From contig JBKBKB010000002.1 of assembly GCA_046294735.1 (NCBI GenBank), forward strand, positions 310,001-374,000: a stretch of 64,000 nt of DNA. The letters are read 5' to 3'. Shown here in pieces: positions 8,222-17,088 of the stretch. Each line of letters opens with the position of its first letter. Position 1 is the stretch's first letter. The notes under the pieces were generated by a model, which searched no databases, was not told where the DNA came from, and was given only the letters and a program-made list of their open reading frames with translations. This stretch comes from 34-65-8 sp046294735. Lineage in GTDB: Bacteria; Pseudomonadota; Alphaproteobacteria; Sphingomonadales; Sphingomonadaceae. A program made the position numbers and the translations under genes.

Positions 8222-8914
8222 ATGGACCTGACCAAAGCGCGCCCCACCCACCCCGCCGCCGCCGCAACCCCGCGCGGATTGCTTGTCTATTTGATGATTT
8301 ACGGCGGGATGACCGTGCTGGCAGGGGTGCTGGCCTTCAAGCAAGTGCAACTCCCGCCGACTGATCTGGCGGTCGAGGCGGGCATCTTTGCCTTCCTGCT
8401 GCTGGTCGTGATCTCCAGCACCGTCGCACAGCTTTACGGGCAGGCGATTGCCACCCGGATTGTGTGGTGGGGGTTTGTCCCGCTTGGCCTGTCGGCGGTG
8501 CTGATGCAGCTGGTGCTGGCTCTTCCCCCTTCGACCGAGATGATCGAGTTCCGCCCCGATGATCTGGCCGCGTTCGAACAGGTCCACCGCGCCACCTGGC
8601 GGGTCTGGCTGGCCGGACCGGCTGCCTACCTCGTGTCTCTGTTGCTCAACGTCTGGATCTTCTCGCGTCTGGCCGGCACAGGGGAACCAACCACACTAAG
8701 CCTGATGGTGCGCGGAGCGATTGCCTCGGCGCTCAGCCAGGCGCTCGATTCGGTGATCTTCGTGACGCTGGCTTTCTACGGTGAATTCGACATCACCAAC
8801 TTGCTGATCGGGCAGGTCATCGCCAAGGTCGTGCTGAGCATCGTTTTGGTTCCTTTCCTCATCACGCTTGGCGTGCGCGGGGCGCGATGGCTGGACCGGT
8901 CAGCAGAGCGCTGA
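8222..8914 (+). CDS. Queuosine precursor transporter (YhhQ/QPTR family)
   Basis: A 230-residue inner-membrane protein with about six hydrophobic helices. Family members salvage queuosine precursors such as preQ0/preQ1 for tRNA wobble modification. Characteristic family stretches are present: LLVVISSTVAQLYGQAIATR near residue 60-80 and ASALSQALDSVIFVTLAFYG near 160-180, followed by GQVIAKVVLSIVLVPF. The gene stands alone, divergent from the nucleoside transporter, with 130 bases between them. I looked for a preQ1 riboswitch in that gap and saw none. The call rests on recognised family motifs, not on an alignment. Confidence 0.8.
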   Translation: MDLTKARPTHPAAAATPRGLLVYLMIYGGMTVLAGVLAFKQVQLPPTDLAVEAGIFAFLLLVVISSTVAQLYGQAIATRIVWWGFVPLGLSAVLMQLVLALPPSTEMIEFRPDDLAAFEQVHRATWRVWLAGPAAYLVSLLLNVWIFSRLAGTGEPTTLSLMVRGAIASALSQALDSVIFVTLAFYGEFDITNLLIGQVIAKVVLSIVLVPFLITLGVRGARWLDRSAER

Positions 8915-8932
8915 GGCGGCCCTAACCGCACT

Positions 8933-8948
8933 TGTCACGTCCCTGACA
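8933..8948. promoter_or_regulatory. TGTCA-N6-TGACA inverted repeat upstream of the SH3-like secreted gene
   Basis: A 5-bp perfect inverted repeat (TGTCA, six bases, TGACA) lies about 70 bases before the ATG at 9016, in the short gap after the queuosine transporter. It could be an operator; a nearby response regulator gene is one possible ligand. Short arms make chance occurrence plausible. Confidence 0.2.
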
Positions 8949-9015
8949 GGATTGGTGGGTGGGCGGCAGCGCCCCGCACCGGCACACCGGCAGCCGTCCC
9001 GAACAGGAGGTTGTC

Positions 9016-9888
9016 ATGAACAAGTCCGTTTCCGCGATTGCCGCTGCCGCGCTGCTGATGGGCGCTTCCAGCCCTGCCATAGCCCAGAAGAACAGCAAGC
9101 AGCAGATCCAGCTCACCACTTGCAGCCAGACGCATGGCACCATTGCCGTGGTCGACGGCGATACCCAGGGCTGGACCAAGTATGGTCTGTCGAGCCCGCG
9201 CGAACTTATCAATGCCCTGGCCATGGAGTCGGGCTGCTTCACCCCGCACAACCCGGCCAGCGGCAAGCCAGCCGATTTCCTGCTCAACGTGATTGCCGGC
9301 GATGCCGAGGAGGTCGACAGGTCGATCGACCTCGCCAAGTCGGCCGCGACCGAGGGGCTGATCCGCTCCGGCGCTGCCGGCACTGTATTGACCCGCGTTC
9401 CCATGGGCGGTGCACTGCTGGGCGCGTTCGGCGGGCTGGGCGGCAAAAAGAAAGTCGTGGCGGCCGGCATCAAGGTGCTCAGCCCCGCCACCGGCCAGAC
9501 CATCGCCACTGGCTCCGGCGAAGTGCGGAAAAGCTCACTCACCTTCGGCGGTGCCGGTGGGTGGGCCCAGGGCGTCCAGAATGCCGGTTACGGTACCAGC
9601 AATGATGGCAAGATGCTGGCCGAAGCTTTCATCATTGCGTTCAACGCGGTGGCGGCGCAAGGCCCGGCACTGGCGCAAGCTCCAAAGGCTGCCGCACCCG
9701 CTGCCGCGATGGCCAATGTCGTATCCGACACCGCGATGCGGGCCATGCCTGCAGTCGAAGCCGCGGAAGTGCGCAAGCTGCGGGCGGGCACGACCCTGAC
9801 CCCTACCGGCAAGCGCGACGGCCTGTTTGTCGAGGTCGAGGACAGCTTCGGCACGAAGGGCTGGGTCTCGGTAGAAGACCTGGGATGA
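9016..9888 (+). CDS. Secreted SH3-like domain protein of unknown function
   Basis: A 290-residue exported protein. The start at 9016 is set by a strong AGGAGG eight bases upstream and a signal peptide (MNKSVSAIAAAALLMGASS, cleavage near AIAQ). The central part holds glycine-rich runs (GALLGAFGGLGGKKK). The last 65 residues resemble a bacterial SH3 (SH3b) domain: SDTAMRAMPAVEAAEVRKLR then GTTLTPTGKRDGLFVEVED and WVSVEDLG. SH3b domains usually bind peptidoglycan or cell-surface ligands in the periplasm. The middle region (TIAVVDGDTQGWTKYGLSSP) is not one I can place; a CsgG-like link is possible but unsupported. It precedes a two-component system by 95 bases. Confidence 0.7.
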   Translation: MNKSVSAIAAAALLMGASSPAIAQKNSKQQIQLTTCSQTHGTIAVVDGDTQGWTKYGLSSPRELINALAMESGCFTPHNPASGKPADFLLNVIAGDAEEVDRSIDLAKSAATEGLIRSGAAGTVLTRVPMGGALLGAFGGLGGKKKVVAAGIKVLSPATGQTIATGSGEVRKSSLTFGGAGGWAQGVQNAGYGTSNDGKMLAEAFIIAFNAVAAQGPALAQAPKAAAPAAAMANVVSDTAMRAMPAVEAAEVRKLRAGTTLTPTGKRDGLFVEVEDSFGTKGWVSVEDLG

Positions 9889-9983
9889 GTGGGCAGGCAT
9901 TCCCCGGCGCGGCGGTTCATACCGCAGCGCCGGGCGCTTGCGGGCAGAGCGCCGCCGTGCAACCATTGCCCCGGACAGAAACC

Positions 9984-10670
9984 ATGGCGGCGCTGACAAT
10001 CCTTTATGTTGAAGACGACGCCCGGGTGGCAGGCGAAGTGATTGAGCTCGCCCACCGCCAGGGTGACCGAATCACCTGGGAAAACAGCGGCAGCGCCGGG
10101 CTGCTGCGGGCCGGGATGGACAAGTTCGATGTCATCATCCTCGATCGGATGCTGCCGGATATCGACGGGCTGACCATCCTCCAGCGGTTGCGCGAAAGCG
10201 GGGTCGGAACGCCGGTGCTGATGCTCTCGGCGCTAGGGCGCACCTCGGACCGCGCGGAAGGGCTGGACGCGGGGGCAGACGATTACCTTGCCAAGCCGTT
10301 CGAGGCGGAAGAGTTGCTCGCCCGCCTGCGGGCACTGCATCGCCGCTCGTCCGGGCGCGAGCACAGCGCGGTCATCATCTATGGTGCGTTCGAGTGCCAC
10401 GTGAAGGCGCGCACCGCCTTCCGCGCCAACCGCCACCTGGCACTGAGCCCACGCGAGTTCGAGCTGTTCCGCTATTTCATCCAAAACGCAGGCGACGTGA
10501 TCACCCGCGAGATGCTGCTGCGCGACGTGTGGCACATGAACTTCGACCCGCAGACCAATGTGGTCGACGTCAGTATCGGTCGCCTGCGGCGCAAGCTGGA
10601 AGAAGGGTTTGCTACCCCCGCGCTGGAAACCATCTGGGGCACCGGCTACCGCCTGCTTGACGGACGCTGA
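9984..10670 (+). CDS. OmpR/PhoB-family response regulator
   Basis: A 228-residue transcription factor. The receiver domain starts MAALTILYVEDDAR with acidic residues E10-D11-D12, phospho-acceptor D54 (VIILDRMLPDIDG) and the conserved Lys in DYLAKPFEAEELL near residue 100. The C-terminal half is a winged-helix DNA-binding domain (LSPREFELFRYFIQNAGDVITR ... VDVSIGRLRRKL ... IWGTGYRL). Phosphorylation by the kinase encoded immediately downstream (TGATG overlap) would control promoter binding. I chose the start at 9984, where the receiver begins; an upstream in-frame ATG would add 33 residues of non-conserved sequence overlapping the previous gene. Targets unknown; operator not identified. Confidence 0.88.
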   Translation: MAALTILYVEDDARVAGEVIELAHRQGDRITWENSGSAGLLRAGMDKFDVIILDRMLPDIDGLTILQRLRESGVGTPVLMLSALGRTSDRAEGLDAGADDYLAKPFEAEELLARLRALHRRSSGREHSAVIIYGAFECHVKARTAFRANRHLALSPREFELFRYFIQNAGDVITREMLLRDVWHMNFDPQTNVVDVSIGRLRRKLEEGFATPALETIWGTGYRLLDGR

Positions 10671-12013
10671 TGCAGAAACGCACCCATTCCATCTTCGGGC
10701 GGATCACGCTGGGTGCGACGCTGGTATCAGTGCTGCTTGTCGCGATGCTATGGGCGCTGGCGCATTGGACCATCAGCGCCAGCGGCGAGGCCGCGCTGGA
10801 GCGGGCGGTTGATGTCGACCTGGCCGGTCTGGCCGATATCTACGCCAGCGGCGGGCAGACGGAACTGATCGCCCGGATCGGCGACCGGCTGGAACTGGTG
10901 CCGAGCGGAGAAAACCGGCCGCACTACCTCCTCCTCGGGCCCGGCGGAGAGCGGCTGGCGGGTAATCTTGACCAGTGGCCCGGGCTCGATGCGCGCATTT
11001 CGGAAGCACGCCGCATTGCCCTGCCCGGCGGAGGCGAGGCACAGGCACGGGCGACCCAGCTCGGACCTGATCTGCGTCTGCTGGCGGCGCGCGAGGACCG
11101 TGCGACGGCGCCTTTGCTGCGGCAGCTGGCGTTTGGTTTCATGTTCTCCGGGCTCGCTGCAGTTGCCAGCGTCGCCTTGCTTGGCTGGCTCACCGCGCGC
11201 GGCCTCAACCGGCGGATCGAGCGCCTCAACCATGCCTTTCGCCTTCGCGAGCCGCAAGCGATCGCGGCACTGGCCGTCGACGAAGGCAGGCGCGACGAGA
11301 TTGGCGAGTTGGCTCGCCACAGCGCCGATGCCCTGGCCCAGACAGCGCGCATCGCGCAGGCCCACCGCGACACCGCCGACCAGGTCGCGCACGAGATCCG
11401 CACGCCGTTGATGCACCTCGACACCCGGTTGGTGAAGCTGGCGCGCAGCAGCACCGATCCGGCCGTGGCCGAGGCGCTCGGCGGCGCACGGGGCGATATC
11501 CGCGCGCTCGTCGCCCTGCTCGAATCGCTGCTCGACATTGCCTCGAGCGAAGCCAAGATCGGTGACCGTAGCGGCCTCAAGCCGGTCGATTTCAGCGCCA
11601 TGGTCCGCCGGATCGGCGATCTCTATGCCGACAGTGCGGAAGAATCGGGTCACCGGTTCGAATGCACGATCACCCCCGGTATTACCCTGCCGGGCGAGGA
11701 AATGCAGCTGGCCCGGCTGGTTACCAACCTGCTCGACAACGCCTTCAAATACGTGCCTGAAGGGGGCGCGATCCGGCTGACGCTGGAGCCCGGGCCGCGC
11801 CTGTCGGTAGAGGACAACGGGCCCGGCATTCCGCCCGCCGAAGCCGAAGTGGTGTTTGCCCGGTTCGGCCGGGCCCACGGCGATACCAAGGGCGGGGCCG
11901 GTCTCGGCCTTGCACTCGCGCGGGCCATCGCCCAGCGCCACGGTTTGTCACTCACGCTTGTCCCCAGCCCGCAAGGCGCGCATTTCCTGCTCCAGCCAGA
12001 GGATCGCCCATGA
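10670..12013 (+). CDS. Sensor histidine kinase
   Basis: A 447-residue inner-membrane kinase and partner of the preceding response regulator. Two transmembrane helices (about residues 12-34 and 153-175) bracket a periplasmic sensor of about 118 residues with no recognised fold. A HAMP-like linker (ARGLNRRIERLNHAF) leads to the H-box with H241 (VAHEIRTPLMHL). The ATP domain shows an N-box (LVTNLLDNAFKYV), G1 (VEDNGPGIP) and G2 (GAGLGLALARAIAQRHG). Its ATG overlaps the regulator stop (TGATG), and its own stop overlaps the next gene (ATGA), so all three are probably one translationally coupled operon. The signal is unknown. Confidence 0.88.
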   Translation: MQKRTHSIFGRITLGATLVSVLLVAMLWALAHWTISASGEAALERAVDVDLAGLADIYASGGQTELIARIGDRLELVPSGENRPHYLLLGPGGERLAGNLDQWPGLDARISEARRIALPGGGEAQARATQLGPDLRLLAAREDRATAPLLRQLAFGFMFSGLAAVASVALLGWLTARGLNRRIERLNHAFRLREPQAIAALAVDEGRRDEIGELARHSADALAQTARIAQAHRDTADQVAHEIRTPLMHLDTRLVKLARSSTDPAVAEALGGARGDIRALVALLESLLDIASSEAKIGDRSGLKPVDFSAMVRRIGDLYADSAEESGHRFECTITPGITLPGEEMQLARLVTNLLDNAFKYVPEGGAIRLTLEPGPRLSVEDNGPGIPPAEAEVVFARFGRAHGDTKGGAGLGLALARAIAQRHGLSLTLVPSPQGAHFLLQPEDRP

Positions 12014-12567
12014 CCCGCGTGATTGTCAGCCTGCTCGCCCTGTTCTCGGTTGCTTGCGTGGCCACTGAATCACCCCGCACTGCGGCAGCAGAGGAACCCG
12101 CCAGCGCGGCCGAAACCGTCGCCGCTCTGCTGGCCGGGGCCGATGCCGATGCCGAGACCGGCAAGACCAGCTCGCTGGCCCGCCGCCTTGCCCGGCTGGA
12201 GGCGCTTGGCGCGCGTCCGGCGCAAGACGCCGGTGAAGACCCGGTGGCGGCATGGCGGGCGCGCACCGGCAGTGCGGCCGTGCCCTTCCGCGGGCGTGCC
12301 CTTGGCCCGGCCTATCGGCGCGGCACCTTGGCAGCCGAAGGCGAACTGGAGCTGACCCAGACGTTCCTGTCCGGCAAGAAGGCGGTGATCGCGGTCTCCT
12401 CACCCGCTGGCACGGCACCGGCGCTTCGGGTGGTTTCGGCTTCTGGAACGATCGTATGCGAAAGCGCCGCGCGGTGCCGCTGGACCCCGGTCTTTACCGA
12501 GCGCTACGCCATCACCCTGCGCAATACGTCACGCCAGGCGCGCGCTTATTACCTGGTGGTCGACTAA
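12010..12567 (+). CDS. Exported hypothetical protein coupled to the two-component system
   Basis: A 185-residue protein with an N-terminal export signal (MTRVIVSLLALFSVAC). Cys16 could be a lipidation site, but the -3 residue is Ser rather than Leu, so lipoprotein status is uncertain. An Ala/Glu-rich helical segment (residues about 20-90) is followed by a beta-rich domain (LELTQTFLSGKKAVIAVSS ... LRVVSASGTIVCESAARCRW ... YYLVVD) with two cysteines that could form a disulfide. I do not recognise the family. The ATGA overlap with the histidine kinase suggests a periplasmic accessory or output of that signalling system. Confidence 0.65.
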   Translation: MTRVIVSLLALFSVACVATESPRTAAAEEPASAAETVAALLAGADADAETGKTSSLARRLARLEALGARPAQDAGEDPVAAWRARTGSAAVPFRGRALGPAYRRGTLAAEGELELTQTFLSGKKAVIAVSSPAGTAPALRVVSASGTIVCESAARCRWTPVFTERYAITLRNTSRQARAYYLVVD

Positions 12568-12573
12568 AGCGCC

Positions 12574-13173
12574 TCAGGGCTTCCGGCTGACTTCGAACAG
12601 GGCATATTCCGCCCGCCAGTTCGCCCCAGTCGGCGAAACCTCGCGTTCGCGGGTAAAGAACCAGCGGTTCTCGATAGCAATGCCGAGATGATCAGCCAAT
12701 TCCTCGAAATCCTTGACCGTGACGTGGTGGATGTTGGCGGTTGCGTACCAGCTGACCGGCAAGTGCCGGGTCACCGGCATCCGCCCGCGGCTGAGCAGCG
12801 ACCAGCGCATCCGCCAGTAGGCGAAGTTGGGGAAGCTGACGAAGGCCCGGCGGCCGACCCGCAGCAGTTCGGCCAGCATGTGATCGGGCCGCGCGGCGGT
12901 CTGCAACGTCTGGCTGAGGATCGCGATGTCGAAGGCGCCGTCGGGATAGAACGTCAGGTCGCGGTCAGCATCGCCCTGGACCACGCTGAGCCCGCGCGCC
13001 ACGCATCGTTCCACCAGCGCGCCGTCAATCTCGATGCCGCGCGCGTCAACCCCGCGCTGAGCGCGCAGGCTGGCCAGCAGCGCCCCGTCGCCGCAGCCGA
13101 CATCGAGCACCCGCGCACCTTGCGGCACCCGCGCGGCGATCACCGCCAGATCGGGACGCAGCGCCTCAGCCAT
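12574..13173 (-). CDS. metW: MetW methyltransferase-like protein of methionine biosynthesis
   Basis: A 199-residue protein with a Rossmann methyltransferase motif (RVLDVGCGDGALLASL, residues about 19-34) and the MetW-typical middle (ILSQTLQ ... SFPNFAYWRMRWSLLSRGRMPVT). MetW is encoded beside metX in many proteobacteria and is needed for normal homoserine acyltransferase function; its enzymatic activity is unclear. The start at 13173 begins MAEALRPDLAVIA and overlaps the end of metX by eight bases, indicating coupled translation. An in-frame extension exists upstream but reads metX antisense-frame sequence and is not conserved. The family call is firm. Confidence 0.9.
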   Translation of the reverse strand: MAEALRPDLAVIAARVPQGARVLDVGCGDGALLASLRAQRGVDARGIEIDGALVERCVARGLSVVQGDADRDLTFYPDGAFDIAILSQTLQTAARPDHMLAELLRVGRRAFVSFPNFAYWRMRWSLLSRGRMPVTRHLPVSWYATANIHHVTVKDFEELADHLGIAIENRWFFTREREVSPTGANWRAEYALFEVSRKP

Positions 13174-14281
13174 CGAGGAAACCTGCGATAACCCGGTCGA
13201 GCGCGGGCACATCGAGCAGGAAGCTGTCATGCCCGAAGGGGGCTGACAGTTCAACAAAACTGACCGGCGCCCCGGCCGCGTTGAGCGCGTGAACCACGTG
13301 GCGGCTCTCAGCGGTCGGGTAGAGCCAGTCCGAATCGAAACTGACCACGCAGAACCGCGCACGGGTGCCGGTGAATGCCGTCGCCAGCAGGCCGCCGTGC
13401 TCTTCCGCAATGTCGAAATAGTCCATCGCCCGGGTGATGTAGAGATAGGAGTTGGCGTCGAACCGCTGGACGAAGCCGCTTCCTTGATACCGCAGATAGC
13501 TTTCGACCTGGAAATCGGCATCGAAGCCGAACGACTTGGCACCCTTGGTTCCATCTGGCCGGTCCTGCAGCCGGCGGCCGAACTTCTCGGTCAGCCCCTC
13601 TTCGGAAAGATAGGTGATGTGCGCCGCCATCCGCGCCACTGAAAGCCCGGCGTCGGGCGAGGCGCCTTTGCCGTAATAGTTCCCGCCGTGCCACGCCGGA
13701 TCGGCCATGATCGCCTGCCGCCCAACTTCATGAAAGGCGATGTTCTGGGCCGAATGGCGGGCAGTGGTGGCAATGGCGAGCACCCGCTCGGCCCGGTCCG
13801 GCCAGTTGGCCGCGAGACTGAGCGCCTGCATCCCGCCCATTGAGCCGCCCACCACTGTGTGCAGCCGCGCAATGCCGAGTTCGTCGAGCAAGCCGAGCAA
13901 CCCCCGCACCATGTCGCGAATGGTGATGACGGGAAAGCGCATCGCGTAAGGCGCGCCATCGGGGGCGAGGCTGGCCGGACCGGTCGAGCCAAGGCAGCTG
14001 CCGATCACATTGGCGCAGATCACGTGGAAGCGGTTGGTGTCGATCGGCTTGCCGGGGCCGACCATCCGTTCCCACCAGCCCGGCTTGCCAGTGATCGGAT
14101 GCCGGCTGGCCAGGTACTGATCGCCGGTCAGGGCATGGCAAACCAGGATCGCGTTGCCCTTGTCCGCCGCCAGATCGCCATAGGATTCGTAGGCGATCTC
14201 TACCCCTTCGAGCACCTGCCCGCTGTCGAGCGGCAGGGGCGCAGGCAGGCAGCAGGTCCGGTGCGGCGGGGCGGCATTCAT
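13166..14281 (-). CDS. metX: Homoserine O-acyltransferase
   Basis: A 371-residue cytoplasmic alpha/beta-hydrolase that acylates homoserine as the first committed step of methionine synthesis. The nucleophile Ser lies in VVGGSMGGMQAL. The triad Asp is in VVSFDSDWLYPTAES and the His in SAPFGHDSFLLD near the C-terminus. The substrate-binding segment ILVCHALTGDQY is also present. The start at 14281 gives the usual family length; much longer in-frame extensions run antisense through hisC and were discarded. It forms an operon with metW and is divergent from hisC (about 100 bases between starts). No SAM riboswitch was seen upstream. Whether it uses acetyl- or succinyl-CoA cannot be told by eye. Confidence 0.92.
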   Translation of the reverse strand: MNAAPPHRTCCLPAPLPLDSGQVLEGVEIAYESYGDLAADKGNAILVCHALTGDQYLASRHPITGKPGWWERMVGPGKPIDTNRFHVICANVIGSCLGSTGPASLAPDGAPYAMRFPVITIRDMVRGLLGLLDELGIARLHTVVGGSMGGMQALSLAANWPDRAERVLAIATTARHSAQNIAFHEVGRQAIMADPAWHGGNYYGKGASPDAGLSVARMAAHITYLSEEGLTEKFGRRLQDRPDGTKGAKSFGFDADFQVESYLRYQGSGFVQRFDANSYLYITRAMDYFDIAEEHGGLLATAFTGTRARFCVVSFDSDWLYPTAESRHVVHALNAAGAPVSFVELSAPFGHDSFLLDVPALDRVIAGFLDG

Positions 14282-14377
14282 GGCGGCGGCGGACTTGGGC
14301 GCAGCACCGGGCGCTGTCAACTCCGGCAAAGGGTGCGGCAAAACAGGAATTGCTTCGATTTGGCGCGGCGAGCGGCT

Positions 14378-15493
14378 ATGCGCGCGCTCGTCATGGCCCA
14401 AGCACCCCAAATCAAACCCTGGATCGCCGCAATCCATGCCTATGTTCCGGGCAAGGCAACCGGTGCGGATGGCTTGCCGCTGGTCAAGCTGTCGGCCAAC
14501 GAAAACCCGCTCGGCACCAGTCCGGCAGCGCTCGCGGCGCTGGCGCAAGCTGGCACGCCTGCGATGTATCCCGATCCCGACTCGCGCGCGCTTCGCAATG
14601 CGATCGGGGCGGTGCACGGGGTCGATCCGGCCCGGATCGTCTGCGGAACGGGATCGGACGAACTGCTCAATCTGGCCGCGCAGGCCTTCGCCGGGCCACA
14701 CGACGAGGTGCTGTTCAGCCGGTTCAGCTTCTCGGTCTATGATATCGCCGCACGGCGCTGCGGCGCGACCCCGGTCGAAGCGCCAGACCGGGATTTCGCC
14801 ACCGACGTCGACGCGCTGCTCGGCGCGGTCACCGGCAGTACGCGGGTGGTGTTCGTCGCCAATCCCAACAACCCGACCGGCACCTTCCTGCCGCGCAGCG
14901 AGATCGCCCGCCTGCATGCCGGCCTTCCTGCCGATGTCCTGCTGGTAGTCGACCAGGCCTATGCCGAGTATCTCGCGCCGGACGAAGACGATGGCGGGCT
15001 GGAACTGGCCGCCGCGCATGACAACGTGCTCGTCACCCGCACCTTTTCCAAGATCTACGGGCTTGCCGGGGTCCGGGTCGGCTGGGCGACCGGTGCACCT
15101 GCTCTGGTCGATGCGCTCAACCGCATTCGCGGGCCGTTCAACCTGACCGAAGGCGGCCAGGCAGCCGCGCTGGCGGCATTGGGCGACCAAGACTTCGTCA
15201 CTGCCAGCCGCGCCCACAATGCCGCTGAACTGGCCCGCTTCACCGATGCCATGGCTGCGCTCGGCAACCACGGCATCCGGCCGGTACCGGGCAAGGGCAA
15301 CTTCCTGCTGGTGCTGTTCGAAGGCGCGCTCAGCGCGGCGGAGGCGCTGACTGCGCTGGCCGATGGCGGCTACGCAGTGCGCCACCTGCCCGGCCAGGGC
15401 CTGCCTCAGGCCTTGCGGATCACCATCGGCACTCAGGCCCAGATGGCCGACATCGCCCGGATCATCCGCGCATCGGCGGAGCAAGCGGGATGA
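14378..15493 (+). CDS. hisC: Histidinol-phosphate/aromatic aminotransferase
   Basis: A class-II PLP aminotransferase of up to 371 residues. Key features are the SANENPLG substrate loop (about 40), AGSG-like CGTGSDELL, FVANPNNPTGTF, and the PLP-binding Lys in TRTFSKIYGLAGVRVGW. In alphaproteobacteria this enzyme often serves both histidine synthesis and phenylalanine/tyrosine transamination. The latter role is supported by tyrA directly downstream with an ATGA overlap. The start may be the ATG at 14378 or the one at 14393 (MAQAPQIKPWIAAIHAYVPG); neither has a clear ribosome-binding site. The gene is divergent from metX. Confidence 0.88.
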   Translation: MRALVMAQAPQIKPWIAAIHAYVPGKATGADGLPLVKLSANENPLGTSPAALAALAQAGTPAMYPDPDSRALRNAIGAVHGVDPARIVCGTGSDELLNLAAQAFAGPHDEVLFSRFSFSVYDIAARRCGATPVEAPDRDFATDVDALLGAVTGSTRVVFVANPNNPTGTFLPRSEIARLHAGLPADVLLVVDQAYAEYLAPDEDDGGLELAAAHDNVLVTRTFSKIYGLAGVRVGWATGAPALVDALNRIRGPFNLTEGGQAAALAALGDQDFVTASRAHNAAELARFTDAMAALGNHGIRPVPGKGNFLLVLFEGALSAAEALTALADGGYAVRHLPGQGLPQALRITIGTQAQMADIARIIRASAEQAG

Positions 15494-16401
15494 CCATCGG
15501 GCGCGTCGCGATCATTGGTCTCGGCCTGCTGGGCGGCTCGCTGGGCCTTGCTCTGCGCGACTATCTGCCAGAGGTGGCCACCACCGGGTACGACTCCGAT
15601 CCCGTGACCCGCGCGAGAGCGCGCGAGCGCGGGCTGGTCGGCACGGTGCATGACACAGTGGAAGCGGCGGTGGCCGAGGCCGATCTGGTGGTTCTGTGCG
15701 TGCCCGTGGGCGCAATGGCGGCGGCGGCGCGGGCCATAGCCCCGGCCCTGCCCGCCCATGCGATTGTCAGCGATGTTGGGTCGTCCAAACTGTCGGTCGC
15801 CCGCGCTCTTGCAGACGCGCTGCCGGGCCACATCGTCATCCCCGCGCACCCGGTTGCAGGCACCGAACAGAGCGGCCCCGAGGCCGGCTTTGCCACCCTG
15901 TTCCGCCACCGCTGGTGCATCCTCACCCCCGCCCCGGATGCACCCGAAGCGGCCGTAGCTGCGCTGACCAACCTGTGGGAAGCGCTCGGCGCAAGGGTCG
16001 AATTGATGGACCCCGCCCACCACGATGTGGTGCTGGCGGTGACCAGCCATATCCCGCACCTGATCGCCTACACCATCGTCGGCACCGCCAGTGACCTTGA
16101 GGACGTGACCCAGAGCGAGGTGATCAAGTATTCCGCCGGGGGCTTCCGCGATTTCACCCGCATCGCTGCGTCCGACCCGACCATGTGGCGCGACGTGTTC
16201 CTGAGCAACCGCGAGGCAGTGCTGGAGGTTCTGGGCCGCTTCAGTGAAGACCTGACCGCGCTCCAGCGCGCGATCCGCAACGGCGACGGGGACACCCTGT
16301 TCGACCTGTTCAGCCGGACACGGGACATCCGCCGCTCGATCATCGAGCAGGGCCAGGACGATGCCCGGCCTGACTTCGGCCGGGGAAGCGGGAAGGACTA
16401 A
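15490..16401 (+). CDS. tyrA: Prephenate/arogenate dehydrogenase family protein
   Basis: A 303-residue NAD(P)-dependent dehydrogenase of tyrosine biosynthesis. The Rossmann motif VAIIGLGLLGGSLG lies at the N-terminus, followed by VVLCVPVGA and the catalytic-region His in VIPAHPVAGTEQSG. The C-terminal dimerisation region contains HHDVVLAVTSHIPHLIAY and GGFRDFTRIAASDPTMWRDV. No chorismate mutase or ACT domain is fused. The ATG overlaps the hisC stop (ATGA), consistent with a joint role in tyrosine formation. Whether it oxidises prephenate or arogenate is not decidable here. It is convergent with plsC, with six bases between the stops. Confidence 0.9.
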   Translation: MTIGRVAIIGLGLLGGSLGLALRDYLPEVATTGYDSDPVTRARARERGLVGTVHDTVEAAVAEADLVVLCVPVGAMAAAARAIAPALPAHAIVSDVGSSKLSVARALADALPGHIVIPAHPVAGTEQSGPEAGFATLFRHRWCILTPAPDAPEAAVAALTNLWEALGARVELMDPAHHDVVLAVTSHIPHLIAYTIVGTASDLEDVTQSEVIKYSAGGFRDFTRIAASDPTMWRDVFLSNREAVLEVLGRFSEDLTALQRAIRNGDGDTLFDLFSRTRDIRRSIIEQGQDDARPDFGRGSGKD

Positions 16402-16407
16402 CCCGCC

Positions 16408-17085
16408 TCAGCCGTTCAGCGCGTTGATCGCCTCGGTCACCCGCGCCTCGACTTCCTCACGCGGCAGGCCCGGTGGGATCGGTTCGCCAAAGCGGTAGGT
16501 GATCGTACCCGGCTGCTTCCACCGCCGGTGATAGAGTGGTCCGCTGTTCACCGCGACCGGCACCACTGGCAGACCGAGCATCTTGTAGAGGCCCGCAAAA
16601 CCGGCCTGCAACGCCCGCTGTTCTCCGTGCGGCACCCGGGTCCCTTCAGGGAAGATGACCAGCGGCCGGCCATCGGCAGAGCGGGACTTCGCCTCCCGGA
16701 TCATGGTTCTTAGCGCGCTTGCACCCTGATCGCGCGCGACCCAGATCATGCCAAAGCGAGAAGCCGCCAGGCCCCAGCCCGGAATCCACGACAGTTCCTG
16801 TTTGGCGAACGGCGCCGGATCCTGAAACAGGTAAGGCGCATCGATGGCTTCGAAGAAGCTTTCGTGCCTGACCGCATAGAGCACCGGGCCAGCAGCCTGT
16901 GCGCCCTCCTCGACCACGCGGATGCCTGCCAGGCGCAGGCAGTTCCGATGGAACTGCGCCCAGCGCGCGACTACGGCCCGCAACCCCGCCGCCCCGTGCA
17001 GCCCCGCGAGCAGGGCAGCGACAACGTAGAACGGGCTACCGAAATAGAATGCCAGATAAAAACCGAGGTTGCGCAGCACGATCAT
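16408..17085 (-). CDS. plsC: 1-acyl-sn-glycerol-3-phosphate acyltransferase (PlsC family)
   Basis: A 225-residue membrane-bound acyltransferase of phospholipid synthesis. An N-terminal hydrophobic helix (NLGFYLAFYFGSPFYVVAALL) is followed by the catalytic motif RHESFFEAID at residues 73-82 and by FPEGTR at 145-150. The usual HX4D reads HX4E here (H74, E79), a conservative change worth checking. The gene follows ydcF by three bases and belongs to the ftsE-ftsX-ydcF-plsC cluster, linking envelope division and lipid synthesis. Family call is secure; activity is inferred. Confidence 0.85.
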   Translation of the reverse strand: MIVLRNLGFYLAFYFGSPFYVVAALLAGLHGAAGLRAVVARWAQFHRNCLRLAGIRVVEEGAQAAGPVLYAVRHESFFEAIDAPYLFQDPAPFAKQELSWIPGWGLAASRFGMIWVARDQGASALRTMIREAKSRSADGRPLVIFPEGTRVPHGEQRALQAGFAGLYKMLGLPVVPVAVNSGPLYHRRWKQPGTITYRFGEPIPPGLPREEVEARVTEAINALNG

Positions 17086-17088
17086 GGG

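Noticed and set aside
14282..14377. SAM-II-type riboswitch upstream of metX
   Set aside because: The gap between metX and hisC lacks the conserved A-rich loops and pairing of SAM-II aptamers.
14282..15484. In-frame upstream extension of metX to more than 770 residues
   Set aside because: The extension is antisense to hisC and not MetX-like; the ATG at 14281 gives the family length.
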